DNA from: Hyphomicrobiales bacterium
Lineage (GTDB): Bacteria > Pseudomonadota > Alphaproteobacteria > Rhizobiales > Methyloligellaceae
DNA: 46,815 nucleotides
Assembly (NCBI GenBank): GCA_021775525.1
Contig: JAJFHQ010000086.1
Coordinates: 1 to 46,815, forward strand
Direction of reading: 5' to 3'
Position 1 is the stretch's first letter. Each line of letters opens with the position of its first letter. Made by a program: the position numbers and the translations under genes. Shown piece after piece: positions 36,110-43,955 of this stretch. A model generated the notes under the pieces. It was not told the DNA's origin. It saw nothing but the letters and a program-made list of their open reading frames with translations, and ran no database searches.

Positions 36110-36772
36110 TGTTGAGTCCGCGCCTTCGCAAAAAAAATTTGCATGTCGCATATCTGCCACAATTTCAAACCCCGTGGAGAGCTTTCACGGCATACCGACC
36201 GGATTGAAGTTCCAGCTTAATATAGGGGCAAAGGTGTATGGCAACAGTCCAAATTCTGGCCGGGTTGCATAACGCAGCCGGGTCCTAGTTATTTGATACG
36301 CAATATAGAAACGCAAATTCACTCAACGTCGCCGAAGACTGGCAGCATTTCGGACGGTGCAGGCACCATTTACCCACGCGGACCGCATTTCCATGACGCC
36401 GGAACGGGCCAACTGTCACTTGATCGTCAAAAAAATGTCTCTCACCTGCAATGATCGATTGATTTGGATTTAGCCATAAGCCATTCTCGAATTGCAGCGG
36501 GGCGGACTTGAAACACACCGGCATTGCAAGATCTCGGGGGGTGTTCGCCACGTTGAAAGGACCAAAGAGGGCAAACAGGACCAATTACTGCTTGTATATT
36601 CTTATGTACATTCACTGGTTCTAACGAGGCGTACTGGAACACATCCAGCGCCGAACAAATGCGGGGACGGGCTGTCGGCACATTAGTGTCGACAGTCCAT
36701 TTCAACAAAACCAGGAACGTCAACTCCTTCCGGCAGCCGGTCCCTATACACAACTCCCGGGGTAACAAAATC
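36110..36772. other. Non-coding stretch upstream of the exported protein
   Basis: 663 bases without a credible gene. Open frames here lack ribosome sites and overlap each other. The base composition is more AT-rich than the flanks, with A-runs at about 36129 and 36430. I find no clear hairpin terminator after the DUF6460 gene nor a recognisable operator. It may hold the promoter of the 36773 gene. Confidence 0.4.
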
Positions 36773-38251
36773 ATGGCCACGCATTTAGTGCGTTTCCTTA
36801 CAGTTCTGATCATGTGTACGTGTTTTTTGATACTGCCTGGTCCGGTGCGGGCACAGACACCAGGCGCATCGCCATCCGGCAGCAATATCTCGGCAAGCCT
36901 TGACGATCAGAAAAAAGCTGGCGCTCCGGCAACAAGCGAACATCATGAACTTTCAACCGATGGCGTCTCTGCCACCGTAACAGTGCTGCGCACGGGACAG
37001 TCCTTTCCCACCGGCGGTTCTGCGTTTGCGCAGATAAAGCTCAAGAGCACTTCCAAGGCCAAGCGGGTTGGTGCGGAACTGGTGTTCGAATCCGAGACGG
37101 CTATTATCCGTGATATCTCCGGTGAGAAGGTCACAATCAGCGAACAAGGCGCTGTGCGTATTGCCAGCGTCAAAATGATCGCGCCGCGCAAGCCGCGTAT
37201 GGTTCTTGTCGAGATCGCATTGCGTGAAGGGGAAAAGCCGAACGCGCTGAAAGTCACCCTGCGCAAGCCCGGTGAGACCGGTGAAACCGTAAGACTGGAA
37301 TGGAAGGTCGCCAATTGCGCTAGCGAATTTTATTCCCAAATCGTCAAGGTTCGCGAGGGATCAGGCGCGGGGCTGGCCGACGCCATCAAGGCCGCAAGGT
37401 CCAGGGACCGTACACGGCCCGGGCGCTGGCTGTTCCCCCCGCGCTTCAAAATTGCAAATGCTTCGCGCAAATGCGTGCGCAGGGCAAAGCGCTGGAACAA
37501 GCACCGGGGTCGCTACGTGTATCGCTGCACCAAGTATAAAACCATCAGCCCAATGGCGACGGGCACGGTAACCCCGGTGAAATCGGAACGCAGTATCTAC
37601 AATTTCGCCACCCGCTGGGTTTCCGCCCGCGCCCGGGACAGGGAACTCTCGCAAACACGTGATTCCGGCTGGGCGACAAACCGTGTTTCGCAAAACCTGC
37701 AGGGATTTTTGAAGCAGGAGAGCCACCCGGCGCTCTGTACGGGCGTCATCCCCTTCTTCAATTACTTCGATGACCGCATGGAAGGGTTCCTTAAACGGGC
37801 AAAAAAGTTCGACGACATGGCCGCCAAGGCCGCGAGCCTCGCACAGTTAAGGACGTCTGAAGCCATCGATGCGGTGAAGGCGGAACCCGGCGGGCATCCC
37901 GGCTGGGGCTCCGCACCGCTGGACTTGCCACAAGGGGCGGGTGAAGAGGTCTTGAAAAGCCGGGTTGAAGCTCTTGCCCAACTTGCAAATAATCCTGAGC
38001 TGAGCCAACGCATCTCGCAAGCAGACAATACCTTTGCCGCATTGCGCGCCATGTCCGAATTCTTGAGAGCTGAGGGCAAATCCCTGACAGCCTCGATTCG
38101 CACCTCCATGACCCGGGCACTTAGCGCAATTGAGGCTGCCGATTATATAGGGACAGTTACACGTCACTATGCTGACTTGCGTCATGCCCTGTCAGGATCC
38201 ATGAGCACGATTCGTCAGGCCCATGCGAGCGACTGCACATGCGGCGGCTAG
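36773..38251 (+). CDS. Exported protein of unknown function
   Basis: A 492-residue protein I do not recognise. Residues 1-27 are a signal peptide (FLTVLIMCTCFLILPGPVRA-Q). Residues about 60-190 look like a beta-sandwich, with alternating strands such as RVGAELVFESETAIIRDISG and MVLVEIALREGEKPNALKVT, resembling cohesin/adhesin-type domains. A very basic middle segment (RKCVRRAKRWNKHRGRYVYR) follows, then a mostly helical C-terminal region with coiled-coil character and a terminal CTCGG. Six cysteines are present in the mature part. ATG 36773 is preceded by GGGG about 10 bases away. It stands alone between two long intergenic stretches. Confidence 0.8.
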   Translation: MATHLVRFLTVLIMCTCFLILPGPVRAQTPGASPSGSNISASLDDQKKAGAPATSEHHELSTDGVSATVTVLRTGQSFPTGGSAFAQIKLKSTSKAKRVGAELVFESETAIIRDISGEKVTISEQGAVRIASVKMIAPRKPRMVLVEIALREGEKPNALKVTLRKPGETGETVRLEWKVANCASEFYSQIVKVREGSGAGLADAIKAARSRDRTRPGRWLFPPRFKIANASRKCVRRAKRWNKHRGRYVYRCTKYKTISPMATGTVTPVKSERSIYNFATRWVSARARDRELSQTRDSGWATNRVSQNLQGFLKQESHPALCTGVIPFFNYFDDRMEGFLKRAKKFDDMAAKAASLAQLRTSEAIDAVKAEPGGHPGWGSAPLDLPQGAGEEVLKSRVEALAQLANNPELSQRISQADNTFAALRAMSEFLRAEGKSLTASIRTSMTRALSAIEAADYIGTVTRHYADLRHALSGSMSTIRQAHASDCTCGG

Positions 38252-38649
38252 CACCCGGACCCTAGACACTTCACATTTCAAGCTTTTTTGGCCGGCTGGA
38301 CCGGATTTGGAACTGTTCTGCCGACGGATCATCTGCCACTGCCTCGAGATCGAGATTCTCCGGACGCGCAATATATGTCAGGAATCGGGAAAATTACATT
38401 TTTGTGTAGCCGCAAAGTTGCCACATTTCCCCAGAGGCAACAAAATAGTTCATTGATTCAATGAACTTTTCCTGTCTACCCCCTCGTATCGACCTTCGAG
38501 GCATTGACCCTGTGCAGGAAAGAGTCTTGCATGACAGTCAGATAACCCTCGTTGGCTAGTTACAGGGGACTTCCGCTTCGCTTCGGCTCAAGTGGTGTCG
38601 CCTTATTATGACGGGTTGTCTGATGTTCAATCAGGGGGAGACGTGACCC
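38252..38649. other. Intergenic region with a 21-base palindrome ahead of the symporter
   Basis: 398 bases without a credible gene. It contains the palindrome at 38447-38467 and, just before the symporter start, a strong AGGGGGAG ribosome site at about 38633-38640. No other structure stands out. Confidence 0.5.
38447..38467. promoter_or_regulatory. Perfect 21-base palindrome
   Basis: AGTTCATTGA-T-TCAATGAACT is a perfect 10-base inverted repeat around one base. It is followed by TTTT, so it could also form an 8-bp hairpin with a GATTC loop and act as a weak terminator of the upstream gene. Its position about 180 bases ahead of the symporter start, and the near-absent loop, make an operator for a dimeric regulator the better reading. 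Confidence 0.45.
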
Positions 38650-40629
38650 ATGAAACCCGAAGTCATTTGGCTTTTCGTTTTCGTTCTCCTGTACTGGGCG
38701 TATTGCATTTACTGGGGTGTCCGGGGTGCAATGACGGCCAAGACAGCGAGTGACTATTTCATCGCGGGACGCGGCATTTCCATCTGGGTGTTTGTGCTGG
38801 CTGCTACAGCCACATCATTCTCCGGGTGGACGTTTATGGGCCATCCGGGACTGCTTTACCGGGATGGATTCCAATATGCGTATGCCTCGTTCTACGCCAT
38901 TACAATCCCGTTTACCGGGGTTATGTTCCTGAAGCGCCAGTGGATGCTGGGTAAACGTTTCGGGTTCGTGACACCGGGCGAGATGCTCTCGGAATATTTC
39001 CGCGGAGACATGATTCGCATACTCGTGGTTGTCGTGGCTATGTGCTTCTCAGTTCCATATCTGGGCCTGCAATTGCGGGCATCAGGGTTCTTGTTCAACG
39101 TGCTGACCGACGATTTGCTGTCGGTTGACGTTGGCATGTGGATGCTGTCAGCGATTGTGTTCCTTTATGTTGCCTCGGGCGGTCTGCGCGCTGTGGCATA
39201 TGTGGACACGGTTCAGTGTGTTCTTTTGATGGCCGGCATCGTTGCGCTGGGTATCATCTCACTGAACGCAGTCGGTGGCTTTGAGAAGCTGAACCAAGGT
39301 ATCGCCGCACTTTCAAGCATGGACACGAAGCGAACACCCGACGGGTATAGCCATTACATTGCTATCCCAGGGGTGATTCAGTTCGTGAAAGGGCTAGGTG
39401 TTGAAAACCCGGTCGGTGGTGCCTGGACCGGCATGATGGTTCTGACTTACATGTTCGCGCTTATGGGCATTCATTCCGCCCCGGCGTTCACCATGTGGGC
39501 CTTTTCCAACAAGAGTCCTGAGCCGTTTGCACCTCAGCAGGTGTGGGCGTCTGCGTTCGCTGTTGGTTTCATCCTGTTTGTCTTCACGGCGTTTCAGGGC
39601 CTTGGCGGTCATATGCTTGGTGCTGACCTCGCATTTGCCGAGAAGTTCCCGGAACTCACCAACAATGTGATGGGTCCCGGCCTTCATGGCAATGACCTGA
39701 TGAAGTCCGCTGGCAAACAGGGCATGCTGGTGCCACAGATCATCTACCTGATGCGCGATACCGCGCCTTGGCTGGTGGGTCTGCTGGCCGTGTGTGCTCT
39801 GGCCGCAATGCAATCGACGGGCGCTGCCTATATGTCGACTGCTGGCGGTATGCTGACGCGCGACATCCTCAAGCATTTCATGATGCCTAATGCTTCTCAC
39901 GCGACCCAGAAGTTCTGGGGCCGTGTCGGCGTTGGCGTCATCGTGCTTGCAGCCCTGGTAGTTGCCACGACTTCCAAGGACGCTCTCGTCCTTCTCGGCG
40001 GTCTGGCTGTTGCCTTCGGCTTCCAGATGTGGCCGTCACTTATGTCAGTGTGCTACTTCCCGTGGTTCACCCGTCAGGGCATTACTGTCGGTCTGTTCCT
40101 CGGCATCGTAGCCGTGATGTGCACAGAGACCATTGGTCAGAAATTCTTCGGTATTACGGCCTGGGGCCGTTGGCCGCTGACCATGCATTCGGCCTTCTGG
40201 GGCATATTCTTCAATCTGGGTGCGGCGATCCTCATCTCCGCGGTTACCCAGAATGCGGATGACATGAAGCACAAGATGAAGTTCCACAAATTCCTGTCTG
40301 ATCATGCCAGCCTGTCGGCAGCGAAGAAAAAACTCGTTCCGACGGCATGGATCATCACCCTGGTGTGGTTCTTCTTCGGTATCGGCCCGGGCGCCGTGAT
40401 CGGTAACACGATCTTCGGTAACCCGAACGATGCCACCACCTGGACCTTTGGCATGCCTTCAATCTGGGCATGGCAGATCCTCTGGTGGGCTTTAGGCTGC
40501 TTTATGATGTGGTTCCTCGCCTATAAAATGGAGATGTCCACAGTCCCGAATAAAGAGGTCAAGGCTCTGGTCGAAGATATTGGCGACCTTGGAGAAGGCA
40601 AGGCTCGTCTGGATCTCGAAAAGCCGTAG
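38650..40629 (+). CDS. Sodium:solute symporter (SSS family)
   Basis: A 659-residue membrane protein with about 13-14 helices. The SSS landmarks are TAKTASDYFIAGRGISIWVF in the first loop, TATSFSGWTFMGHPGLLYRDG at helix 2 (seen here in part: SFSGWTFMGHPGLLY), GGLRAVAYVDTVQC as the sodium-site loop, and AMQSTGAAYMSTAGGMLTRD later. The long hydrophilic segment in the large extracellular loop around LAFAEKFPELTNNVMGPG is characteristic of the larger monocarboxylate/proline-like branch. Substrate is uncertain. The ATG at 38650 follows AGGGGGAG. A rho-independent terminator ends the unit. Confidence 0.92.
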   Translation: MKPEVIWLFVFVLLYWAYCIYWGVRGAMTAKTASDYFIAGRGISIWVFVLAATATSFSGWTFMGHPGLLYRDGFQYAYASFYAITIPFTGVMFLKRQWMLGKRFGFVTPGEMLSEYFRGDMIRILVVVVAMCFSVPYLGLQLRASGFLFNVLTDDLLSVDVGMWMLSAIVFLYVASGGLRAVAYVDTVQCVLLMAGIVALGIISLNAVGGFEKLNQGIAALSSMDTKRTPDGYSHYIAIPGVIQFVKGLGVENPVGGAWTGMMVLTYMFALMGIHSAPAFTMWAFSNKSPEPFAPQQVWASAFAVGFILFVFTAFQGLGGHMLGADLAFAEKFPELTNNVMGPGLHGNDLMKSAGKQGMLVPQIIYLMRDTAPWLVGLLAVCALAAMQSTGAAYMSTAGGMLTRDILKHFMMPNASHATQKFWGRVGVGVIVLAALVVATTSKDALVLLGGLAVAFGFQMWPSLMSVCYFPWFTRQGITVGLFLGIVAVMCTETIGQKFFGITAWGRWPLTMHSAFWGIFFNLGAAILISAVTQNADDMKHKMKFHKFLSDHASLSAAKKKLVPTAWIITLVWFFFGIGPGAVIGNTIFGNPNDATTWTFGMPSIWAWQILWWALGCFMMWFLAYKMEMSTVPNKEVKALVEDIGDLGEGKARLDLEKP

Positions 40630-40649
40630 ATCACTACGCACAATAATTA

Positions 40650-40680
40650 GAGGGCCGCCTTTTCGGCGGCCCTCTTTCTT
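40650..40680 (+). terminator. Rho-independent terminator of the symporter gene
   Basis: GAGGGCCGCC (40650-40659), loop TTTTC, and GGCGGCCCTC (40665-40674) form a perfect 10-bp stem followed by TTTCTT. It lies 20 bases after the symporter stop. Confidence 0.92.
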
Positions 40681-40744
40681 TGCGCCATCCTCTGTTGATA
40701 TAATCCGGCCGCATGGCCACTTTGAACTAGCCTGGTGAAGTGAA

Positions 40745-40996
40745 ATGAGTGCCCAGTTTCAGTATCTATGGTTTTTCGGGTGGAGTGCCCTGCTTGCTTT
40801 CATGCTCTATTTCCCGGTTTCCAAACTGGTCTGGACGCTGAGCACACGGCGCCAGGAGCGCAAACTCAAACGCAAGCTCAACGAATCAGAGTTATCGGGC
40901 CAACTGCAACGCGCACGCTTCATTACATTCTTCCTGGTGGTTGTTTTCGCCCTGATGTTCAACGCCAATATTTTCGGATTTCCCGGTGCCAAATGA
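40745..40996 (+). CDS. Small two-helix membrane protein
   Basis: An 83-residue protein with two membrane helices (about 8-30, WFFGWSALLAFMLYFPVSKL, and 58-76, RFITFFLVVVFALMFNANIF) and a charged loop rich in Arg, Lys and Glu between them. No family recognised. A GGTGAAG ribosome site precedes the ATG. Its stop overlaps the start of the TPR gene (ATGA), so the pair is translated together and probably forms a membrane complex. Confidence 0.78.
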   Translation: MSAQFQYLWFFGWSALLAFMLYFPVSKLVWTLSTRRQERKLKRKLNESELSGQLQRARFITFFLVVVFALMFNANIFGFPGAK

Positions 40997-41577
40997 GTCA
41001 GGATCAAGGACCTCTCTATAATCTTCTCAAGTGGCTCGCCATATTTGGTGGAGTGCTATGGATCGGCTTTGAGTTCTACCGGCATTTCGCCGGCATGGCC
41101 CCAGGTGATGTGTCGTTCGTCGACGGCAAGAATCTGTTCAAGGATGGCCAATACGAGCGTGCCGCTGAGTATTTCACGGACACCCTCGAGCAGAACCCAC
41201 GGCATGGTTCCGCCTTGCGCGGTCTGGCCAACAGTAATGTCCAGCTCAAACGATACGATGAAGCATTGAGCGCGATTGAACGCGCTATCCAGATCAGCCC
41301 TAAATTCGGCGGCAACTATGCCCTGCGCGGTATCATCTACGACCATTCGGGCCGCCATAGACAAGCCATGGAAGACTATGAAAAGTCGCTGAAAATGGAC
41401 CCGGAAGTGGCCGATGGCATGCACTGGCTCGACCGGCTGCTTTACAACATCCAGGAGAAGCCGCCGACGGTCAAGGACAGGCTGGAGTATCTGAAAAAGC
41501 AATTTGCACTGCCCGAATCGAAACGCGTGTTGCGCATTCCCGAGCAGGATGACAAGCAGCGGCCATACGAGAATTGA
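40993..41577 (+). CDS. TPR-repeat membrane-anchored protein
   Basis: A 194-residue protein with an N-terminal membrane helix (about 9-28, LLKWLAIFGGVLWIGFEFYR) and three tetratricopeptide repeats: NLFKDGQYERAAEYFTDTLE, LKRYDEALSAIERAIQISPK and DHSGRHRQAMEDYEKSLKMD, each with the G/A-Y-A-P pattern. TPRs mediate protein binding. It overlaps the small membrane gene by 4 bases, and a role as scaffold for it is inferred. The ATG at 40993 is preferred over an upstream start in the same frame because of that overlap and the clear anchor. Confidence 0.85.
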   Translation: MSQDQGPLYNLLKWLAIFGGVLWIGFEFYRHFAGMAPGDVSFVDGKNLFKDGQYERAAEYFTDTLEQNPRHGSALRGLANSNVQLKRYDEALSAIERAIQISPKFGGNYALRGIIYDHSGRHRQAMEDYEKSLKMDPEVADGMHWLDRLLYNIQEKPPTVKDRLEYLKKQFALPESKRVLRIPEQDDKQRPYEN

Positions 41578-41601
41578 TGCCCCGGTTTGCGGCCCGGTCC
41601 G

Positions 41602-41778
41602 CTACCAGATTCCCAGGATATTGTGCAGCAGGAAGCGGAAGAAAAACATCAAGGCCATGCTGCCAAACAGCAGGTGCACCCATGGCCGTTCGCCATCGGC
41701 ATCCTGGTAGGTCAAGGCGTGAAATGCGATAAATCCCGTGCCAATCACCAGGAGCCAGTCAACCCAGGTTCCGCCCAT
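41602..41778 (-). CDS. Small two-helix membrane protein
   Basis: A 58-residue protein with two membrane helices (about 5-20, WVDWLLVIGTGFIAFHAL, and 33-54, HLLFGSMALMFFFRFLLHNI) and a short acidic loop (YQDADGERPWV). The ATG at 41778 has AGTGGA about 7 bases upstream; a longer frame from 41880 overlaps the gene upstream. Unknown function. It lies 46 bases downstream of the 41825 gene on the same strand and may belong with it. Confidence 0.65.
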   Translation of the reverse strand: MGGTWVDWLLVIGTGFIAFHALTYQDADGERPWVHLLFGSMALMFFFRFLLHNILGIW

Positions 41779-41824
41779 ACGCACATCCACTTCTCTTGAG
41801 AGTCTATTCAGATCCAAACAGGTC

Positions 41825-42280
41825 TCAATAGCATGGCGGGAACATACATTGTAGCCACAAGGCTTGGGATGTTCCTTCACCTATCAGGAAAAGAACAATC
41901 ATGAAACCGATGATCCACATCATCGCTTCAAGCCCCTTGTTGATCTGAACTGTGGTAGCTGCTTTTGGCACGATGCCATACTCAGCCGGTTCCAATGTTC
42001 CCTCGCGATCACGCTTCAGAACAGACTTGCAGAAATGGCGCACCCAAGGTGGCACGATGTCATTGAACATGTAGCCGGTGAAATGTTTCTCGATCATCTT
42101 TTCTTCACCAGCCTCGCCATACCAGGATTCATAGGCGATCTCGAACACACGGAACTCTCCCACACTCAACAGGGAAGATGCGCGCAGAACCGACCAGACA
42201 TCATTTGGAATCTTGCCTTCATCAAAATAACGGCGATCTTCATTTTTTGAAGATTTCATAAAATTTCCATCACGTGCCAT
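41825..42280 (-). CDS. Hypothetical membrane-anchored protein
   Basis: A 151-residue protein not assigned to a family. The N-terminal 115 residues are soluble and rich in charged and aromatic residues (GEFRVFEIAYESWYGEAGEE, FTGYMFNDIVPPWVRHFC). A C-terminal membrane helix (about 119-138, AMMWIIGFMIVLFLIGEGTS) ends in a short tail with two cysteines, so it is a tail-anchored-type protein. Both ATG 42280 (AGGA upstream) and ATG 42259 (GGAA upstream) are possible starts. It is divergent from the pseudo-receiver gene. Confidence 0.72.
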   Translation of the reverse strand: MARDGNFMKSSKNEDRRYFDEGKIPNDVWSVLRASSLLSVGEFRVFEIAYESWYGEAGEEKMIEKHFTGYMFNDIVPPWVRHFCKSVLKRDREGTLEPAEYGIVPKAATTVQINKGLEAMMWIIGFMIVLFLIGEGTSQALWLQCMFPPCY

Positions 42281-42407
42281 CCAATCCTTGTCAGCCGCAT
42301 AATATCTTACCCACGATGGGCCGGGGGTAAAGCTTAGGGTGCACGTCCTCGCGCATGTTTGATCTTTATTCGGGCGGAAATAGGTCCTGATCTCTCTACT
42401 CTTATCG

Positions 42408-42448
42408 AGTGTATATTAATATTATACACTCATAACGTGTATTTACAC
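42408..42448. promoter_or_regulatory. Paired GTGTA/TACAC palindromes
   Basis: AGTGTATA-N7-TATACACT (42408-42430) has perfect 8-base arms, and GTGTA-TT-TACAC (42437-42448) follows, giving four copies of the same half-site in 41 bases. The block lies 84 bases upstream of the pseudo-receiver start and is much more AT-rich than its flanks. The binding protein is unknown. Confidence 0.5.
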
Positions 42449-42531
42449 TACGCCACTAGGGCAACCAGGGGCAGATCTTACCGTTTGGTTCATGGTGCTT
42501 ACCCGTACACAGGAGTTCAGGAGCGGTACAA

Positions 42532-42999
42532 ATGGCTATTTCCCGGCACAGCGCAGATGAGAACCCGCTGCTTCTCATCAGCATAAACCGTGTCAGCCAC
42601 CAACAACGGTTGTACGGTGCCGTATCGCGGATATGGGATACGCCTGAAATCCATATCCAGGAAGACATCAAATCCGTGTTGGGTCTTGTAATCGCACATT
42701 CCCTGAATGGGCGGGAAATCCGCCCGGATATCGTTATCCTCGACCTGGAAACCTACTGCGCGGAGTCCCGGGCGATTTTCACCACGATCCGGTCCATTAC
42801 CGCACTGCGCCATACACCGGTTCTGGCACTGGTTGATACGGCAAGCGCGGATGTGCGCGATATGATTTATGATGCTGGCGCTGATCTTGTCGTTGCGTGG
42901 GAAAATCTTGAACACCGAATTGGCGATATCGCCGGGCTTGCGGTCGACAATTGGCTGAATACAACCCCCGAATTAGAGAGTGTACCGGTGAACGGCTGA
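42532..42999 (+). CDS. Degenerate response-regulator receiver protein (pseudo-receiver)
   Basis: A 155-residue single-domain protein with a CheY-like fold. Asp71 in PDIVILDLETY corresponds to the phospho-acceptor, and TPVLALVDTASADVRDMIYD with AGADLVVAWEN follow as strands 4 and 5. The acidic pair that binds Mg2+ at the end of strand 1 is missing (LLLISINRVS instead of ILxVEDD), and the invariant lysine-proline after strand 5 is replaced (VVAWENLE), so normal phosphorylation is doubtful. No output domain. ATG 42532 follows AGGAG. It ends back to back with bcsS (TGATCA). Confidence 0.75.
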   Translation: MAISRHSADENPLLLISINRVSHQQRLYGAVSRIWDTPEIHIQEDIKSVLGLVIAHSLNGREIRPDIVILDLETYCAESRAIFTTIRSITALRHTPVLALVDTASADVRDMIYDAGADLVVAWENLEHRIGDIAGLAVDNWLNTTPELESVPVNG

Positions 43000-43767
43000 T
43001 CAGAATTTCCGGTAAAAGCCGAACGCCGCGTAACCTCCCGTGTCATCTTCGAGATAATTGCCGGACACGCCCGCTGATACGGTCAGTTCTGTCTCGCCCA
43101 GGTGATAGCGCAGGAATCCTCCGTCACGACCAGTGTCATGCTCTTCGTTACCCAGAAGACCGCCCTCAACCCCGGCACTGATCCGCTTGCCAAACCGGTG
43201 GCTAAGGCGTGTCTGGGCCCAATAGCTTCCGAAAACATCACCATAGCTGGCGTCTGCTGAAAACCAGCTTTTCTTGCCAATGTTTCGCCAGAGTTCCAGT
43301 TGCCCAAGAAGTCCGAAATCATTACCTGTTAGGGAATTTCCCGGGTCGAGAGGAGAAATGTCATGATCTTCAAAGCCCAGTCCCGCGTAAGCCTTCAAGG
43401 TCCATTCCCCTAGCCGCCAGAGATAACCGCCAAGCAGATGTGCCAGGGCAACGTCACCATCAAAATTTACTTGGCCCGTGACGCCAGGAAGTGAACCGTC
43501 ATAATCATATGCTCCAGTGCCGACCAGCGCCTTCAAGCGCAGGCTCTCGTCTGAAACAGACTGTCCGAAAGCCCAAACCACGCCCGCATAGCCAAACAAG
43601 GAATTGGAGGTGGCATCAACGCCGCTGAATATCTCCGTACGGTGGATGGTTTTGCCATCAAGCGGTTGCGCGCTCCCGGACGCAGGCCAGATCATGGCCA
43701 AACCAGCAATAACAACCCCCGCGCCACACCCTAACAGGTGCTGACTGAATAGTTCCAGTCTCCCCAA
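43000..43767 (-). CDS. BcsS-family outer-membrane protein
   Basis: A 255-residue exported protein ending in YRKF, the C-terminal aromatic typical of beta-barrels. A signal peptide ends at GSAQ (about residue 33). The rest is made of amphipathic strands, e.g. TEIFSGVDATSNSLFGYAGV, LKAYAGLGFEDHDISPLDPG and YWAQTRLSHRFGKRISAGVE, matching the cellulose biosynthesis protein BcsS family of alphaproteobacteria. No other bcs gene is nearby. The frame opens with TTG at 43767 behind a strong AGGGAGG 5 bases away, so TTG is the likely start; no ATG lies before the signal core. Confidence 0.8.
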   Translation of the reverse strand: MGRLELFSQHLLGCGAGVVIAGLAMIWPASGSAQPLDGKTIHRTEIFSGVDATSNSLFGYAGVVWAFGQSVSDESLRLKALVGTGAYDYDGSLPGVTGQVNFDGDVALAHLLGGYLWRLGEWTLKAYAGLGFEDHDISPLDPGNSLTGNDFGLLGQLELWRNIGKKSWFSADASYGDVFGSYWAQTRLSHRFGKRISAGVEGGLLGNEEHDTGRDGGFLRYHLGETELTVSAGVSGNYLEDDTGGYAAFGFYRKF

Positions 43768-43955
43768 GACCGGCCTCCCTATAACAGTAATACTAGCTGC
43801 TATATAGAGACTTACATGTATATTTCATAATTTACATGGAGAATCTGAGATATTATGAAAACTCCACAATATATATTGTTGAATTCACCTTGATATATAC
43901 CAATTATTTGTAAAATACAGCTAATGCGTGCAGATGATTCTAGCCGAATATCGGC

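Noticed and set aside
36285..36885. Two overlapping minus-strand open frames (99 and 147 residues) in the non-coding stretch
   Set aside because: No ribosome sites, no recognisable domain, mutual overlap, and the second runs antisense into the signal peptide of the exported protein gene.
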